Positions 12,701-21,409 of a stretch of 64,000 bases of DNA are shown here, piece by piece; within the stretch, counting starts at the first letter, position 1; the number at the start of each line of letters is the position of its first letter. The notes below the pieces were generated by a model that saw only the letters and a program-made list of their open reading frames with translations, had not been told where the DNA came from and ran no database searches. Origin of the DNA: Micromussa lordhowensis (taxonomy: Eukaryota; Cnidaria; Anthozoa; Scleractinia; Lobophylliidae); contig OZ026595.1 in the NCBI GenBank assembly GCA_964020085.1, positions 21,959,153 to 22,023,152 of the forward strand, given 5' to 3'. The position numbers and the translations under genes were made by a program.

Positions 12701-12759
12701 ACTTCATCTAAATTTGCCGATATTATTCCAAGGTCTTGTGACTGTCGGCAACCCAGCAT
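9757..12759 (-). CDS. pol: Ty3/gypsy Pol: reverse transcriptase, RNase H, integrase (1000 codons)
   Basis: One uninterrupted frame. After the protease end come the RT (palm motif IADDIVV, with ADD in place of YxDD; FGVKLSQDIFQRK upstream), RNase H (LQCDASQTGIGAW; NIERECLAV), an H2C2 integrase zinc finger (HLGHQ...CDLC) and a DDE integrase core (VVDYYSQF, IIADFGSQY, NSLAERAV). A GPY/F-like C-terminal module follows. The second DDE aspartate sits in ADFGSQ where DNGxQ is usual. The first ATG at 12759 lies inside gag-protease and is +1 (or -2) relative to it, so Pol is probably made by frameshifting rather than from this ATG. Confidence 0.93.
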   Translation of the reverse strand: MLGCRQSQDLGIISANLDEVNTIPPTRTVAEAQHGQLSKPTVLEEYQDCFDKLGCFPGEEYHFQLIDDPVPVVHPPRTVPVHILPLYKEELDKMIADDIITAVEEPTDWVNSIVSNIKETPEGKKKIRLCLDPKDLNKNLRREHYYTRTIDELLPQLHRKKFFSFVDTKKGYWHVALDHESSLLCTFNTPFGRYRFKRLPFGVKLSQDIFQRKLDEVYKGIPNVMGIADDIVVCGSTESEHDQAFCKMLKATRKHNVSLNSEKLQFKQTQVDFFGHVLTENGIQPAEEKLEAIRNMKAPSNMKELQTILGMVTYLNRFSTKLADLTSPLRELTKKHVHFSWEPHHQQALDEIKQELCSSKLISYYDPDPTTPTILQCDASQTGIGAWLRQLDPQGNDHIVAMASRSLTEAESRYSNIERECLAVTYGLEKFEYYLLGRSVAVETDHSPLEQIFKKNINEAPSRLQRLLLRCLRFDVHVQYKQGRSIPVADALSRVCHRKAGHERAKEDSASPRNIHFISTPIDLMAVKSSTEQDRTLHVSLLKSTIFNGWPPYRKQCPQELWEFWNFRCDLTLEDGLELKGSRIVIPASMRNQVLQAIHLGHQGENKCILRARESVFWPGISTDIRQMVKNCDLCNKHQPAQPKQPIMQPDLPTRPWEKLGTYIFEFNGKKYLMVVDYYSQFPVIRLLNDMTSHTVCNHFTSILAEYGLPSTIIADFGSQYISERFRSKCEQSGITLHCSSPYHHQANSLAERAVGTCKPLLRKALEENKCPYTALWIYRTTPLDDQTPSPHELLFGRKPQTTIPSSRSALKSKHPDSDLHQEANQRRQEKQAVFYDRKAGNDKRPLNNREPVFVWNALKGIWQPAVVLNRPQPTERPRTYTVDIQGKIYQRTREHLRPRSQSEITPSDGNTSPPVGAVASVLDPKDTHITNDSATRPPSLAEGNDSTPTPEQSPSNPPCSENQVDLQPASTFAARTCFQPKSQVTRTGRVIQVPARFKD

Positions 12760-14059
12760 GGATGGGCTTCACTGGGGCTTCCACGATGTTGAATTTGATA
12801 GAAGCTGACTTGCTCCTGTAGGAGACCCTTAAAATAGCTGCGCCAATGTTTTCTATCTCGGAGCCTCCGTATCCTCTTAAAACATTGCTGCATGGAAGAA
12901 TGGTAATCGGAAAAGGGAAGTGCTGGAGATCCGTGGTAGTGATTACGCATGCATCTGCTCCAGTATCTACTTTCAAGCTCATGTCGTGGTGTTCATTAAT
13001 CTTGACCTTAGCATAGATCTTGTCTGGATGACTGTCGAGGGCATTTAATGTAATTTCTTGGGTTTGCTGGCCCTTTGTTGAGGTGAGGGTTCCAAGGAAT
13101 ACAGTGATGGGTTCGGTGTCGCTTGTTTCTTCTTCTGATTGTTCTTCATAAGTGTACACATCATAATCATCACCAATGGGGTACTCGTCTTCTAGGTGGA
13201 TGTCTTGCCCCTGGTACTCCGGACTGCTCACAATCTGGTGGACCTTTTGAAGGCGTTGCTGCATACACACCCTTGCATAATGGCCATTCTTGCCACAGTG
13301 CTTGCATTTGGAATTTTTGGCAGGGCAACTTGCTGATCTATCGTGGGCGTTTCCGCACCTGAAGCATCCTTTTGACCTGAACTGGAGTCGACGAGGTTTT
13401 CTTCCAGTTGAATCTTTTTGGTTTTGGTCATCGTACGGTGTTGGATGTTTGAAGTTCTGTCTCAGTGGGGGTTTCTGGGTGTAGTACGCCGATTCTCGTT
13501 GAACTGTGTGGAGATCAGATTTCTCGTCACCTTTGGAAATTACTTTCATTTGTGCTTTAGTACTTTCATCGACTTGTTTGAAGGTTAGGTTGTTACCAAG
13601 CGCTATGGCGTCTTTGCGTACTTTGTCGGACGCCACGCCGAATACCAGTGTATCACGGAGGGTATTTTCTTTGGCGGCGGGATCGTATCCTCCATCTTCT
13701 ACTAATAGTCGTGCTTCGGTGACGAATTCTCCAAGTGGTCTGTCTCCCTGCTTTAGGCATCGAAGTTGATATCTGGCGAGGATTTGATTGCTTTGGGGTT
13801 TAGTATAAGCCTCCAGCGTCGCCATAACCGGAGCAATCTTGAGGTTGTCACCTTCGTTGGCCCATGTGCTCGTATTGTAAATTTCGAGGCCTTTATCACC
13901 GACCCATAATAGAAGCAATCTCGCTCTTTTCGCCTCTTTGACTTTGTCGAGCGGCCCCGCGAAGATGAGCTCGCATTTCTGCTTGAAGAGTTTGAAACGT
14001 TTGTGTATGTCTCCTGGAGTGGTCCAGTCCATCGACGGTGGTTTGAATCGATCGGCCAT
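12704..14059 (-). CDS. gag: Ty3/gypsy Gag with protease start (451 codons)
   Basis: This frame begins MADRFKPPSMDW about 140 bp inside the 5' LTR. The N-terminal half is a capsid-type helical region. Two zinc knuckles follow at about residues 235-270: an atypical CFRCGNAHDRSASC and a canonical CX2CX4HX4C (CKHCGKNGHYARVC). An acidic linker leads to an aspartic protease active site KVDTGAD. The frame closes at 12704, shortly before the protease should end; the end of the protease fold (the LGCRQSQDLGI segment) is read in the pol frame, so a frameshift is needed. The reading frame has no internal stop. Confidence 0.93.
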   Translation of the reverse strand: MADRFKPPSMDWTTPGDIHKRFKLFKQKCELIFAGPLDKVKEAKRARLLLLWVGDKGLEIYNTSTWANEGDNLKIAPVMATLEAYTKPQSNQILARYQLRCLKQGDRPLGEFVTEARLLVEDGGYDPAAKENTLRDTLVFGVASDKVRKDAIALGNNLTFKQVDESTKAQMKVISKGDEKSDLHTVQRESAYYTQKPPLRQNFKHPTPYDDQNQKDSTGRKPRRLQFRSKGCFRCGNAHDRSASCPAKNSKCKHCGKNGHYARVCMQQRLQKVHQIVSSPEYQGQDIHLEDEYPIGDDYDVYTYEEQSEEETSDTEPITVFLGTLTSTKGQQTQEITLNALDSHPDKIYAKVKINEHHDMSLKVDTGADACVITTTDLQHFPFPITILPCSNVLRGYGGSEIENIGAAILRVSYRSKSASIKFNIVEAPVKPIHAGLPTVTRPWNNIGKFR

Positions 14060-14180
14060 GTTGTTGTTGAATGTGCTCGAATGCTTGAAATATTACTGTA
14101 CTTTTACTCCTTGCGTTTGAATTAACTGATGTCTTGATTCTGGAAATGTTTCACCTGGAGGATCTGGTATCTTCTCAGGA

Positions 14181-14197
14181 TCCCGCTTCTGACACCA
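14181..14197 (-). other. Primer-binding site of the Ty3/gypsy element
   Basis: Directly inside the 5' LTR the element-sense strand reads TGGTGTCAGAAGCGGGA, complementary to a tRNA 3' end (...TTCTGACACCA). The acceptor-end sequence resembles leucine tRNAs, which prime many metazoan gypsy elements; the tRNA identity is inferred. Confidence 0.85.
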
Positions 14198-14341
14198 TGT
14201 CGGGAAATGGAGTCTAGAACATGTATTCCTTGACTAGCTTCATTTAATCGTGTTGAGTTCTACTCAAGCGAAAATGATCACAAGATGCAAAAAGGGCACG
14301 CATGCCCATATATGGTCTGTCACTCTAGACATACTGTAACA
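14198..14341 (-). repeat. 5' LTR of the Ty3/gypsy element
   Basis: The partner LTR, adjacent to the primer-binding site and therefore the 5' LTR of the minus-strand element. CTGTC follows immediately at 14342-14346. The transcription start should lie within it, but I see no convincing TATA box. Confidence 0.95.
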
Positions 14342-14346
14342 CTGTC

Positions 14347-14826
14347 CAAGACAATGGGACAGAGATCTTTCCTCAAATCCTGGAGTCATCCTACTTCCCA
14401 CCCAACCCCTTTTGTTGGGGCAACTTAGTGATGTCTCATCTAGACCGTAAAAATGGTTCACCGCAGCTACATATATTCTCTTGTCTAATGTGGTTCAGAG
14501 TAAAGGGTAAGCCTGTCACCAGGTACAACTTTTCACCATATAAACTAACCTGCGATCAGGCGTATTTTTTTTGGAAAAGACGAAGGGAAAAGGGAGAGGG
14601 AAAAAAATTAAGCCTGATACATTTATTGAATGAGATGCCAACCGCCCACTAAACTAAGTTGTGGTCTAGCTGTCATTTTATGAGCCAATCAGCACTCACC
14701 GGAAGTAACGACTTACTTGTAGTTCGTGGGAATTCGAATAACGTCTGCAGAGTTTTCGGCAAAATACCCAAGAAAATAGTGCTTGCGTGTAAATTATAGC
14801 TTAAATGCATTTGAAAACAAGGTGAG
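14347..14826. other. Non-genic flank upstream of the ZAD-like exon
   Basis: No exon with support. The stretch at 14675-14760 has CCAAT-type sequence (tgagccaatcagcac) and 'ccggaagt', an ETS-like site, about 140 and 125 bp before the ATG at 14827. This could be a proximal promoter, but it is unproven. Confidence 0.3.
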
Positions 14827-15115
14827 ATGGCGCTCACGATTAAAACAAACAAGTATTGCTATTTCTGCAATGACAATTTACCAGTAGGAGCTACCATCCC
14901 CTTATTTACGGTAACCAAAAACAAGGAATTCACCGGCAAGATCTGTTTCACTTCTGATGGCATCGTGTTGCCAGAATTGCTCAAGAGCGTAGGATTAGAC
15001 ATAAACTTTGATGCAAATACAAGTTCGAGTCCTAGAGCAGCTTGCAAAAAGTGTGCAAGGAAAATTGTCAATTGTTCGACTCTTTTTCACGAACTAAAGG
15101 GTATTTTGATAGCCA
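14827..15115 (+). CDS. ZAD-like zinc-binding N-terminal exon, probably part of a mobile or duplicated family
   Basis: The frame starts MALTIKTNKYCYFC in a good context (gagATGg). It has CX2C at residues 11-14 (CYFC) and a second CX2C near residue 76 (CKKC), joined by a hydrophobic LPELLKSVGLDI helix region and ending RKIVNCSTLFHEL. This spacing resembles ZAD-type treble-clef domains found at the N terminus of many cnidarian predicted proteins. The open frame continues to 15315, but beyond about 15115 it is only the antisense of a RecQ fragment. A donor-like GAACTAAAGG|GTATTT near 15105 would end the exon there. No downstream partner exon was found, so it may be a stranded fragment. Confidence 0.45.
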
Positions 15116-15494
15116 AGACTGCGAGCATTTCAATATCTTTGTCAGTTTCCTCATTGTCGCAAACGGCAGCTGCGGATAACCCATGCAACTTGTTGATACT
15201 TGCCACTTGTTGTTTTCTAATGTATTCTAGTGGGCTGACAACGCAGACGATGAACTTTTGTGTGTCGTCGCTTTCATTTTTCAAACACTACAACATCTTT
15301 GGAATTATTTGGTAGATTAAGCTCTTCCCGAAACCCGTAGGCAGAACCGCCAGAACATCTTCCCGTAAACAAATTACCCGCCGTATGCACTCTGTCTGCT
15401 CTACTTTCAGGGAATCATATTTAAAATATCTCAGGGCTTCAGCTAATGCAGTAGAAAATTCGTCCTCGCTAAAACCTCGCACCGCATCCGCCAT
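15087..15494 (-). pseudogene. RecQ-type helicase N-terminal fragment with one in-frame stop
   Basis: The minus frame from ATG at 15494 (MADAVRGFSEDEF) shows a Q-motif-like KVEQTECI, a Walker A LPTGFGKSLIYQ and, after a single in-frame TAG at 15288-15290, motif Ia (VVSPLEYIRKQQV...LHGLSAAAV) in the same frame down to 15087. RecQ helicases unwind DNA in an ATP-dependent way in the nucleus; a complete core is 350 residues or more, and only motifs 0, I and Ia are present here. The DEAH box and later motifs are absent. I infer a dead fragment of one of the expanded RecQ-like families seen in anthozoans. It is tail-to-tail with, and overlaps, the ZAD-like exon. Confidence 0.7.
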
Positions 15495-16045
15495 TTGTTT
15501 TCTTCTACCCGACTCTTAGACCGGAAGTTTCGTTGAAATATGACAGCCAATAAGAACGCAGTGTTACAGGGGTATTGTTTCTGGACCAATCAGAGAAAAA
15601 AACCAGAATCTGGTTTTTGAACATACGATCCGTCAAGTAAATGTATCATGCCCTCCTTCGCCGCGTCTGAATACAGGGAAGAAGGGCATGATCGCAGGTT
15701 ACATATAAACAGGCTTAGCTGTAGCTTTATGACAAAGATTTTATAATGGTGGCGATGTACAATTAAAAGTTTAGTTTTTGCGTGCAGTGTCACTTACTGC
15801 TGAAGATAACCATCATGTAACTACAGTAGACAACTGCTTGAACCTGAAACTCACCTCATATGGGGATCCATTCTATCATAATTGTGACTTCCTTTCTCCT
15901 CATCCATCTCAACACAGTAGCTGTGATTGCTGTTGGTCATTCATAGCTAGTAAGAAATTAAAAACAGTTTGATTAATGGTAGTCTTCAGCCTTAAGTGGT
16001 TAATTTAGAAACATAACTCTATCTGCACACATTGCATACTTATAA
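15495..16045. other. Non-genic stretch
   Basis: Nothing supported. The flank just upstream of the RecQ-fragment ATG contains 'ccggaagt' and CCAAT-like words (agccaataag, accaatcag) within 110 bp, mirroring the words upstream of the ZAD-like exon. This is suggestive of a shared promoter type only. Confidence 0.3.
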
Positions 16046-16048
16046 TAA

Positions 16049-16309
16049 GGTAAAGTCTGCATACGAGCCAAGTGGCCCATCAGGCCAGAGAGCAACTAGG
16101 AATATTTCTACTCCCCCCTGGATGGGATGCCAGTCTATCGCAGGGTTACCCCCAGCATTAAATTCGCCGGTACCCATTTATACACCTGGGTGGAGAGAGG
16201 CACTGTGAGAGTAAAGTGTCTTGCCTAAGAACACAACGCAATGTCCCAGGCCAGGGCTCAAACCCGGAGCACTCGCTCCGGAGTCGAGCGCACTAACCAT
16301 GAGGCGCAT
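16049..16309 (-). mobile_element. tRNA-headed SINE, copy 1
   Basis: Read on the minus strand it starts with a tRNA-like head (ATGGTTAGTGCGC as box A region, GGGTTTGAGCCC as box B). It continues with a conserved core (GGCAAGACACTTTACTC; CTCTCCACCCAGGTGTATAA) and ends with CGTATGCAGACTTTACC. The architecture is an RNA polymerase III-transcribed SINE mobilised by LINE machinery. The core resembles the widespread eumetazoan conserved-domain SINEs (Nin-DC type), an identification from memory. This copy lacks the ~25-nt 'agcttatcctggtttcagta' segment present in the other two. Confidence 0.85.
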
Positions 16310-16418
16310 ACCTATAATGCTAGCCAATAAGCTTGTTCTTGTCTTATTTTTTCCATTTATAAATACAAAACAGTACATCAATGTATATTAGAGGCAAGGA
16401 AGCCCAGAGAAGCCAATA

Positions 16419-16700
16419 GGTAAAGTCTGCATACGAGCCAAGTAGCTCATTAGGCTGGAGCTTATCCTGGTTTCAGTAGCATGAAGCAACTAGGAATATT
16501 TTTTACTCCCCCCTGGATGGAATGCCAGTTGATTCGCGGGTTACCCCCAGCATTTAATTGGCCAGTACCCATGCGCCTGGGTGGAGAGAGGCACAATGAG
16601 AGTAAAGTGTCTTGCCCAAGAACACAACACAATGTCCCAGGCCGCCCAGGGCTCGAACTCGGAACGATCGCTCCGGAGTTGAGCGCACTAACAAAGAGAC
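16419..16700 (-). mobile_element. tRNA-headed SINE, copy 2
   Basis: Same family and orientation as the copy 370 bp to the left, with the same tail (GGTAAAGTCTGCATACGAGCC on the + strand) and core. The tRNA-like head is cut off or altered after 'gcgcactaac', where 'aaagagaccaag' replaces the usual start. The copy is preceded by 'agccaata'. Confidence 0.85.
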
Positions 16701-16984
16701 CAAGAAGGCTTATGTAGCTGCCATTTTTGGTTGTCCTGTCGTTAATGAATGTCAATTTATTCACAATCTGGTCTGCCACAATATGATCCAACACAGTAAA
16801 GACGAGAACTCTTAAATAATTAGTTTACCAGCTAACGTTATGTACAGTATTGGTCAATAGAAAACTATAATAAAATAATATTATAAATAAATGAAATTTT
16901 TATCATCATCATCATCATACACTTTATTTAGACACGATAAAAAAGCATCAATTACAAGAAAAAATTCCACAAATGCCATTCCAC
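16701..16984. other. AT-rich spacer with short (ATC)n tract
   Basis: A (CAT)n run lies at about 16905-16919. Otherwise this is AT-rich sequence without a supported feature. Confidence 0.5.
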
Positions 16985-18115
16985 AAATGTGCCCACTGTA
17001 ACAGAAGAAGTTTTAAAGAAAGTTGTGAGGGCTTGCTACCCAAATCGGAGTGTCTACAAGCCTTAAAAAGTATGGAACCAGAAAAAACACCAGGCTCGGA
17101 CAGTATTCCTGCTGAACTTTACAAAATTTTGGAACGACACTTCTGAACACCTGGTATCCTCAGTCAACCACACGTACCAAAAGGAGCAGTTCTCAGTGAC
17201 TCAAAGACGTGGAATAGTTAAACTTATTCCAAAACAAGATGCAGAACCATTTCTCATTAAAAACTGGCGCCCCTTTACCTTGCTTACCTTGCGACTATAC
17301 ATGTAGGATTGCGGCCAAAGCTCTTGCTAACTGCCTCAAGAGAGTACTACCAAAACTGGTGAATTGCGACCAAACTGGATTTATGAAAGGCCAGTTTATT
17401 GGAGAAAACATTAGATTAATTGACGGAGTCGTAAATTTTGCGGAGGCTAAAAACATTCCTGGGCTATTACTTTTTTTAGATTTTGAGGAAGCCTTTGATA
17501 CCGTGGAGTGGGCCTTTATTAAAAAAACCTTTCAACACTTTAATTTTGGTCCCTCAATGATTAAATGGATTAACATCTGTTACAACAACATCAAGAGCTG
17601 CGTTTTAAACAATGGGTGGTCCATTGACTTTTTTAAACTTGAAAGGGCTGCCCCCTTTCTCCTTACCTTTTCGTTCTTGGGGTCGAAATTCTTGCTGAAA
17701 AAATTCGGAAAAATGAAACCATAAAGGAATAACGGTATCCGAAAATGAAATTTAAATTAGCCAGTACGCCGATGATACAACCGTTATTCTCGACGGCTCG
17801 AAGGAATCTCTAATATGCGCTTTAAAAGTTCTGGAGAATTTTAGTATGGTTTCAGGCCTAAGATTAAACAACAGAAAAACAGAAGCTCTTTGGATTGGGG
17901 CCTATAAAGATAGGTGACAAACTATGCCCTGGAAAAAAACTTAAAGTGGATTAAACACAAAGGAAAAGCATTAGGTGTCTGGTTTTCTACACATGCGGAA
18001 GCAAATTATGCTGAACTCTGAATTATGCTGAAATTATGCTAAACTCGCAAAAGTGTCCAACTCTTTAGATTGTCTGGAATTACGAAGATTGTCTTGGAAA
18101 AATAACAGTACTTAA

Positions 18116-18469
18116 AGTGCCTATGAAGTGAAAAATAATTTGTGCTTATTTGAAAGGCCTTTCAAAATACAGACAAAACAAAATGACAGGGTGTCATTTT
18201 GTTTCTTTTTTGATGCACATTTGTGGTGCCAAGTTTCAAGAACACTGCTTCAATATTTCCAAAGATATCGTTTATTCAGTATTTTCCACTTTTTAGTTGC
18301 AAACAATATGACGTCATCACTGATCTAATTTGCATAATAGAAAAACCTCAGAGAAAAACCTCAATATCTCTAAAACGAAAAAAGATATTTCAAAAAGAAA
18401 AATGCCATCCTTCTGTATTTTGAAAGGCTTTTCAAATAAGCACAAATTATTTTTCACTTCATAGGCACT
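18116..18469. mobile_element. MITE with ~57-bp terminal inverted repeats and TTAA target duplication
   Basis: The left end AGTGCCTATGAAGTGAAAAA... and the right end ...TTTTTCACTTCATAGGCACT are inverted repeats extending to 'aaaatacag'/'ctgtatttt'. TTAA flanks both ends (18112-18115 and 18470-18473). Removing the element and one TTAA restores a continuous LINE reading frame across the site, which confirms the boundaries exactly. TTAA specificity is known for piggyBac and Kolobok superfamilies; the AGTGCC terminus lacks piggyBac's usual CCC start, so Kolobok is a fair alternative. It encodes no transposase. Confidence 0.9.
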
Positions 18470-18660
18470 TTAAGAGCCTGATAGTTTCTCAATTAGTTTA
18501 CATTTTGTCGCCCCTCCCAACAAATCAATGTGTGTTGGAAGAGATGAATACTCTATTTTCAACTTTTTATGGAATGGCAAGGGAGATAAGATCAAACGAA
18601 ACACAATGATTAGCAACTATTCAGAAGGTGGCCTGAGAATGATAGATTTAATATCATTTA

Positions 18661-18696
18661 TTAGTATATAAGTGAATAGTACTTTTCGCGCGCGCT

Positions 18697-18733
<37 letters not shown>

Positions 18734-19256
18734 CACCTCCGAGCAGCCGAAGAAAAACAAAGTGGCTTTTGTCGCTATATTTTAACTAATGAAGTTACTC
18801 TTTGGGCTGCTAGTTATTCAGCGTGTGTGGTATATACTAAAACAATTATTCACCTCAGTGTCGGTGAAAGTGGTGGATATTTACCTCCACTTCGGTGAAT
18901 AATTGTTAATTATTATATGGCTGTATCTCACAAGGACTGGGAACTACCGAATTCACGAATTTGATTGGCTGAAATTGATATTGGAAGCAGTCTAGATTTT
19001 CCCATCTAAACCGGTAAAAAAGTTGTCGTGAAAAAGTTGCAAACTGAAATGCAAAAATGTTGACTATTTTCTTCTAACAATATTTATTTACAGAAGTGCC
19101 AAAAAGCCTGATGAGAAAAAAAAGTAAAGAGGGTGAGCAAACTTTGGCAGAATTAAGTTCAGCTCATCGCTGTTTGCAAGCCACATATCAGTTAGTACAA
19201 ACCAGTTATATAAAACGAATCAAATTTTTCTTGTTTGCCATATAATAAACATCTTA
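18661..19256. mobile_element. Palindromic inserts splitting the LINE
   Basis: LINE coding similarity stops at about 18660 and resumes at about 19385. Inside are two hairpins: 18672-18736 (GTGAATAGTACTT ... AAGTACTATTCAC, with inner CTCGGAGGTGAT/CACCTCCGAG) and 18841-18906 (AACAATTATTCACC ... GGTGAATAATTGTT). The rest (18911-19256) is unidentified AT-rich sequence. The first hairpin carries CGCGCGCTGATTGG, a word shared with other palindromes in the window. Confidence 0.6.
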
Positions 19257-19260
19257 TTAA

Positions 19261-19379
19261 CCGAGCTTAGTCGGTCTGTATGGGAGAATCTTGACCTCGG
19301 TTGTGTGTACAGACCTAACTGCGTTTGGTCTGTACTTATGACCTCGGTCAAGATTCTCCCATACAGACCTCCTGCTCGG
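19261..19379. mobile_element. 119-bp fold-back element with TTAA flanks
   Basis: Begins CCGAGC and ends GCTCGG, with long inverted arms (GTCTGTATGGGAGAATCTTG ... CAAGATTCTCCCATACAGAC). TTAA flanks both sides (19257-19260 and 19380-19383), suggesting the same TTAA-cutting transposase class as the MITE at 18116 although the ends differ. The loop contains a second short inverted pair (GGTCTGTAC / GTACAGACC-like). Confidence 0.8.
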
Positions 19380-20440
19380 TTAAAAAGAGCTAAACAAAGC
19401 TCTCAAATACATGTGGGTTAAGTAGTATCTTGATTCAGAAAATCATGGCAAATGGAAGTTGTTTTTTCACTGGCAACTACAACACTGTGGCGGCCCAGTC
19501 GTTTTCAGAGGAGACCTGAATAAACATAACTTATCTAAATTTATCAACACAACAGATGCCTTGACTACAGAAATCGTACAACTTTGGTAAGAGATAAGCT
19601 ACGAGGCGAATGTGAACACTACCGATCATTTTCTTTCATTACCTCTATGGCACAACTCTCTGATACGAATCGACAACAGACCAGTATATTACTGGAGCTG
19701 AAAAGGTATCCAGAACGTTACAGACCTCCTTAAAGACCCGAATACCTTTTTGTCTTCTCATGAACTTAAGGAACGATACAATGTTAAAACAAACTTTGTA
19801 GTTCTTCATGGTCTAAAATCTTCTTTATAATCCTTGAGAGAAAGCCGGTCACTTAATACTACATCCGCTCAAAGCTTTCTGCAAAGGTTCTTAAAAGCCA
19901 AAAAGCCAACCAAAGTTGTTTATGAAAGGGTGGTTACTATAAAGCAAAAAAACCCTTTTCGAAGCCAGGAAAAATGGTTGGCTGATTGTGAACTTGAAAG
20001 TCATGAAACAATTGGCTGGAAGTCAGTTTACCTACTCCCGTTTAAATGTATGAAAATTACAAACTAATCATCTTTCAATTTAAACTTTTACACAGAAAAC
20101 TTGCTACGAATTCCCTTCTCAAAAAAAATGGGAATAAAACAAAGTGACTTGTGTACCTTCTGTAAGACTGAGGAGGAAAGTCTGATTCATTTATTTTGGT
20201 CCTGTGGTGTAACCTCTTTTTTTTGGCAAGACTTTAAACAGTGGATAATAACAAATTATGAAAATGTAACCAGTAATATTAGTCCAGCAACAGTGTTAGG
20301 CTTTAAGCCTTTTTTCTTTAGCAATAAAAGTCGTCATTTATGCCTAATTGCTAGATATTACATTTGGATCTGCAGAACTCAAGAGAAGGCTCTTAGACTA
20401 GAAAACTTCTTAATTTTTTAACACTCTTTTGATACCTGTT

Positions 20441-21405
20441 ATTTTGTCTCCTGTGCCTCTTGTCAATTTAATAACACCGATATGCCTCTCTCCTCCGCAG
20501 AGGTTCAAACGTTCGTAATATAAATCCACTGTGCAAAGTGTTTGCAGGGGCGTAGTCGAATGTATCTATGAATGTATGTCAATTTCTCATACATCCTTTT
20601 CATTTTCTTGTACATCGATAAATTTCTCAGCTTTGGCTTCATTTGACAGCTTGAAACTCACAGAAACTCATTGCTAATAATATTATTTCGCTACAGTTTG
20701 CATTAGTTTTTTTGCCATCTAGTTTCATATTTTCCAAGAAAAAAAGCAGAACTGTTTTACTTCGAAGGCCCCCCTGAAACCTGTGAGAGGTAGTCTTGCA
20801 TGTCCTAAAAACAATAATATCGCAAACGATTCGGATCAGCTGGACTGTCCTCTTCAAGAGCTGTCTCTCAAGGTAAATCTCAACTTAAATAAAATCTTGC
20901 AATCTATATATCTATATTTATTTTTTTCCTATTATTTGCAAACGTTAAATTTAAGCAAAAGGATAAGCTTAATCAGTGTTTGGTTCTCACCACTGAAATA
21001 TTGTTATCTACATCTACATATCTACTTATCTACATATATGTAATCTGCAAAGGGATTTGCCCATCACCTGAGATGTAAAAGAGAAAAAAATTACTTTCCT
21101 TTAAACAAATGTATGCTAAGATTAAGCTCAATTTAAGACTTGAGCTTTGATTTCATAACAATTTCACAAAGAAAATTGTTCAGTTCGCCGAGCAGACAAA
21201 CATTAAAAAAACTTAATACTTGTTCTTGTCTCTTTTACATGTAAGACTGAATTGCAAACCTGCTCCGAGTTTCACTAGCCATGAGTTTCCATAGCCATGA
21301 GCACATTTTTTCTTCGCTATATTTCTTCATCACCACTTACGCGATCTTGAGAATGTTGAATTTGATAGTGATTGCTCAACCACCAGGACGTGAACAAAAG
21401 AATCA
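20441..21405. other. Non-genic AT-rich stretch
   Basis: Includes the probable 3' tail of the LINE up to about 20530. Then nothing beyond AT-rich sequence with short 'tatctacatctacatatcta' runs near 21000. Confidence 0.5.
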
Positions 21406-21409
21406 TTAA

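Larger units (their letters stand above)
9412..14346 (-). mobile_element. Ty3/gypsy LTR retrotransposon, nearly intact, young
   Basis: The element spans 9417-14341 (4,925 bp) and reads on the minus strand. LTRs of 144 bp begin TGTCG and end ACA. They differ at three positions (about 98% identical), implying recent insertion. It is flanked by a 5-bp target duplication CTGTC (9412-9416 and 14342-14346). Internal order is 5' LTR, primer-binding site, gag-protease frame, pol frame (RT, RNase H, integrase), polypurine tract, 3' LTR. RT before integrase places it in Ty3/gypsy. The RT and integrase style resembles the metazoan lineage often annotated as 'K02A2.6-like', probably near Mag; the clade is an inference. 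There is no env-like third frame. Confidence 0.95.
16985..20440 (+). mobile_element. Decayed L1-like LINE with nested insertions
   Basis: Reading rightwards, the pol domains come in order but in several frames: pre-RT (TPGSDSIPAE near 17095), RT fingers/palm (QTGFMKGQFIGENIRL; LLFLDFEEAFDTVEW), the catalytic QYADDTT at about 17757, thumb (FLWNGKGDKIKRN near 18570; GGLRMIDL), then connection segments from 19385. The end is a CCHC-like reverse-transcriptase zinc knuckle (CTFCKTEEESLIHLFWSC at about 20150-20210) of the L1/Tx1 type. Stops and indels occur throughout, ORF1 and the endonuclease are missing, and insertions split it at 18112-18473 and 18661-19383. It is inactive. Confidence 0.88.

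Noticed and set aside
9849..12808. Several + strand open frames of 60-140 codons
   Set aside because: They are antisense shadows of the Ty3/gypsy pol and gag frames on the minus strand.
15116..15315. C-terminal part of the ZAD-like open frame
   Set aside because: It is the exact antisense of the RecQ helicase fragment, which has recognisable motifs on the minus strand.
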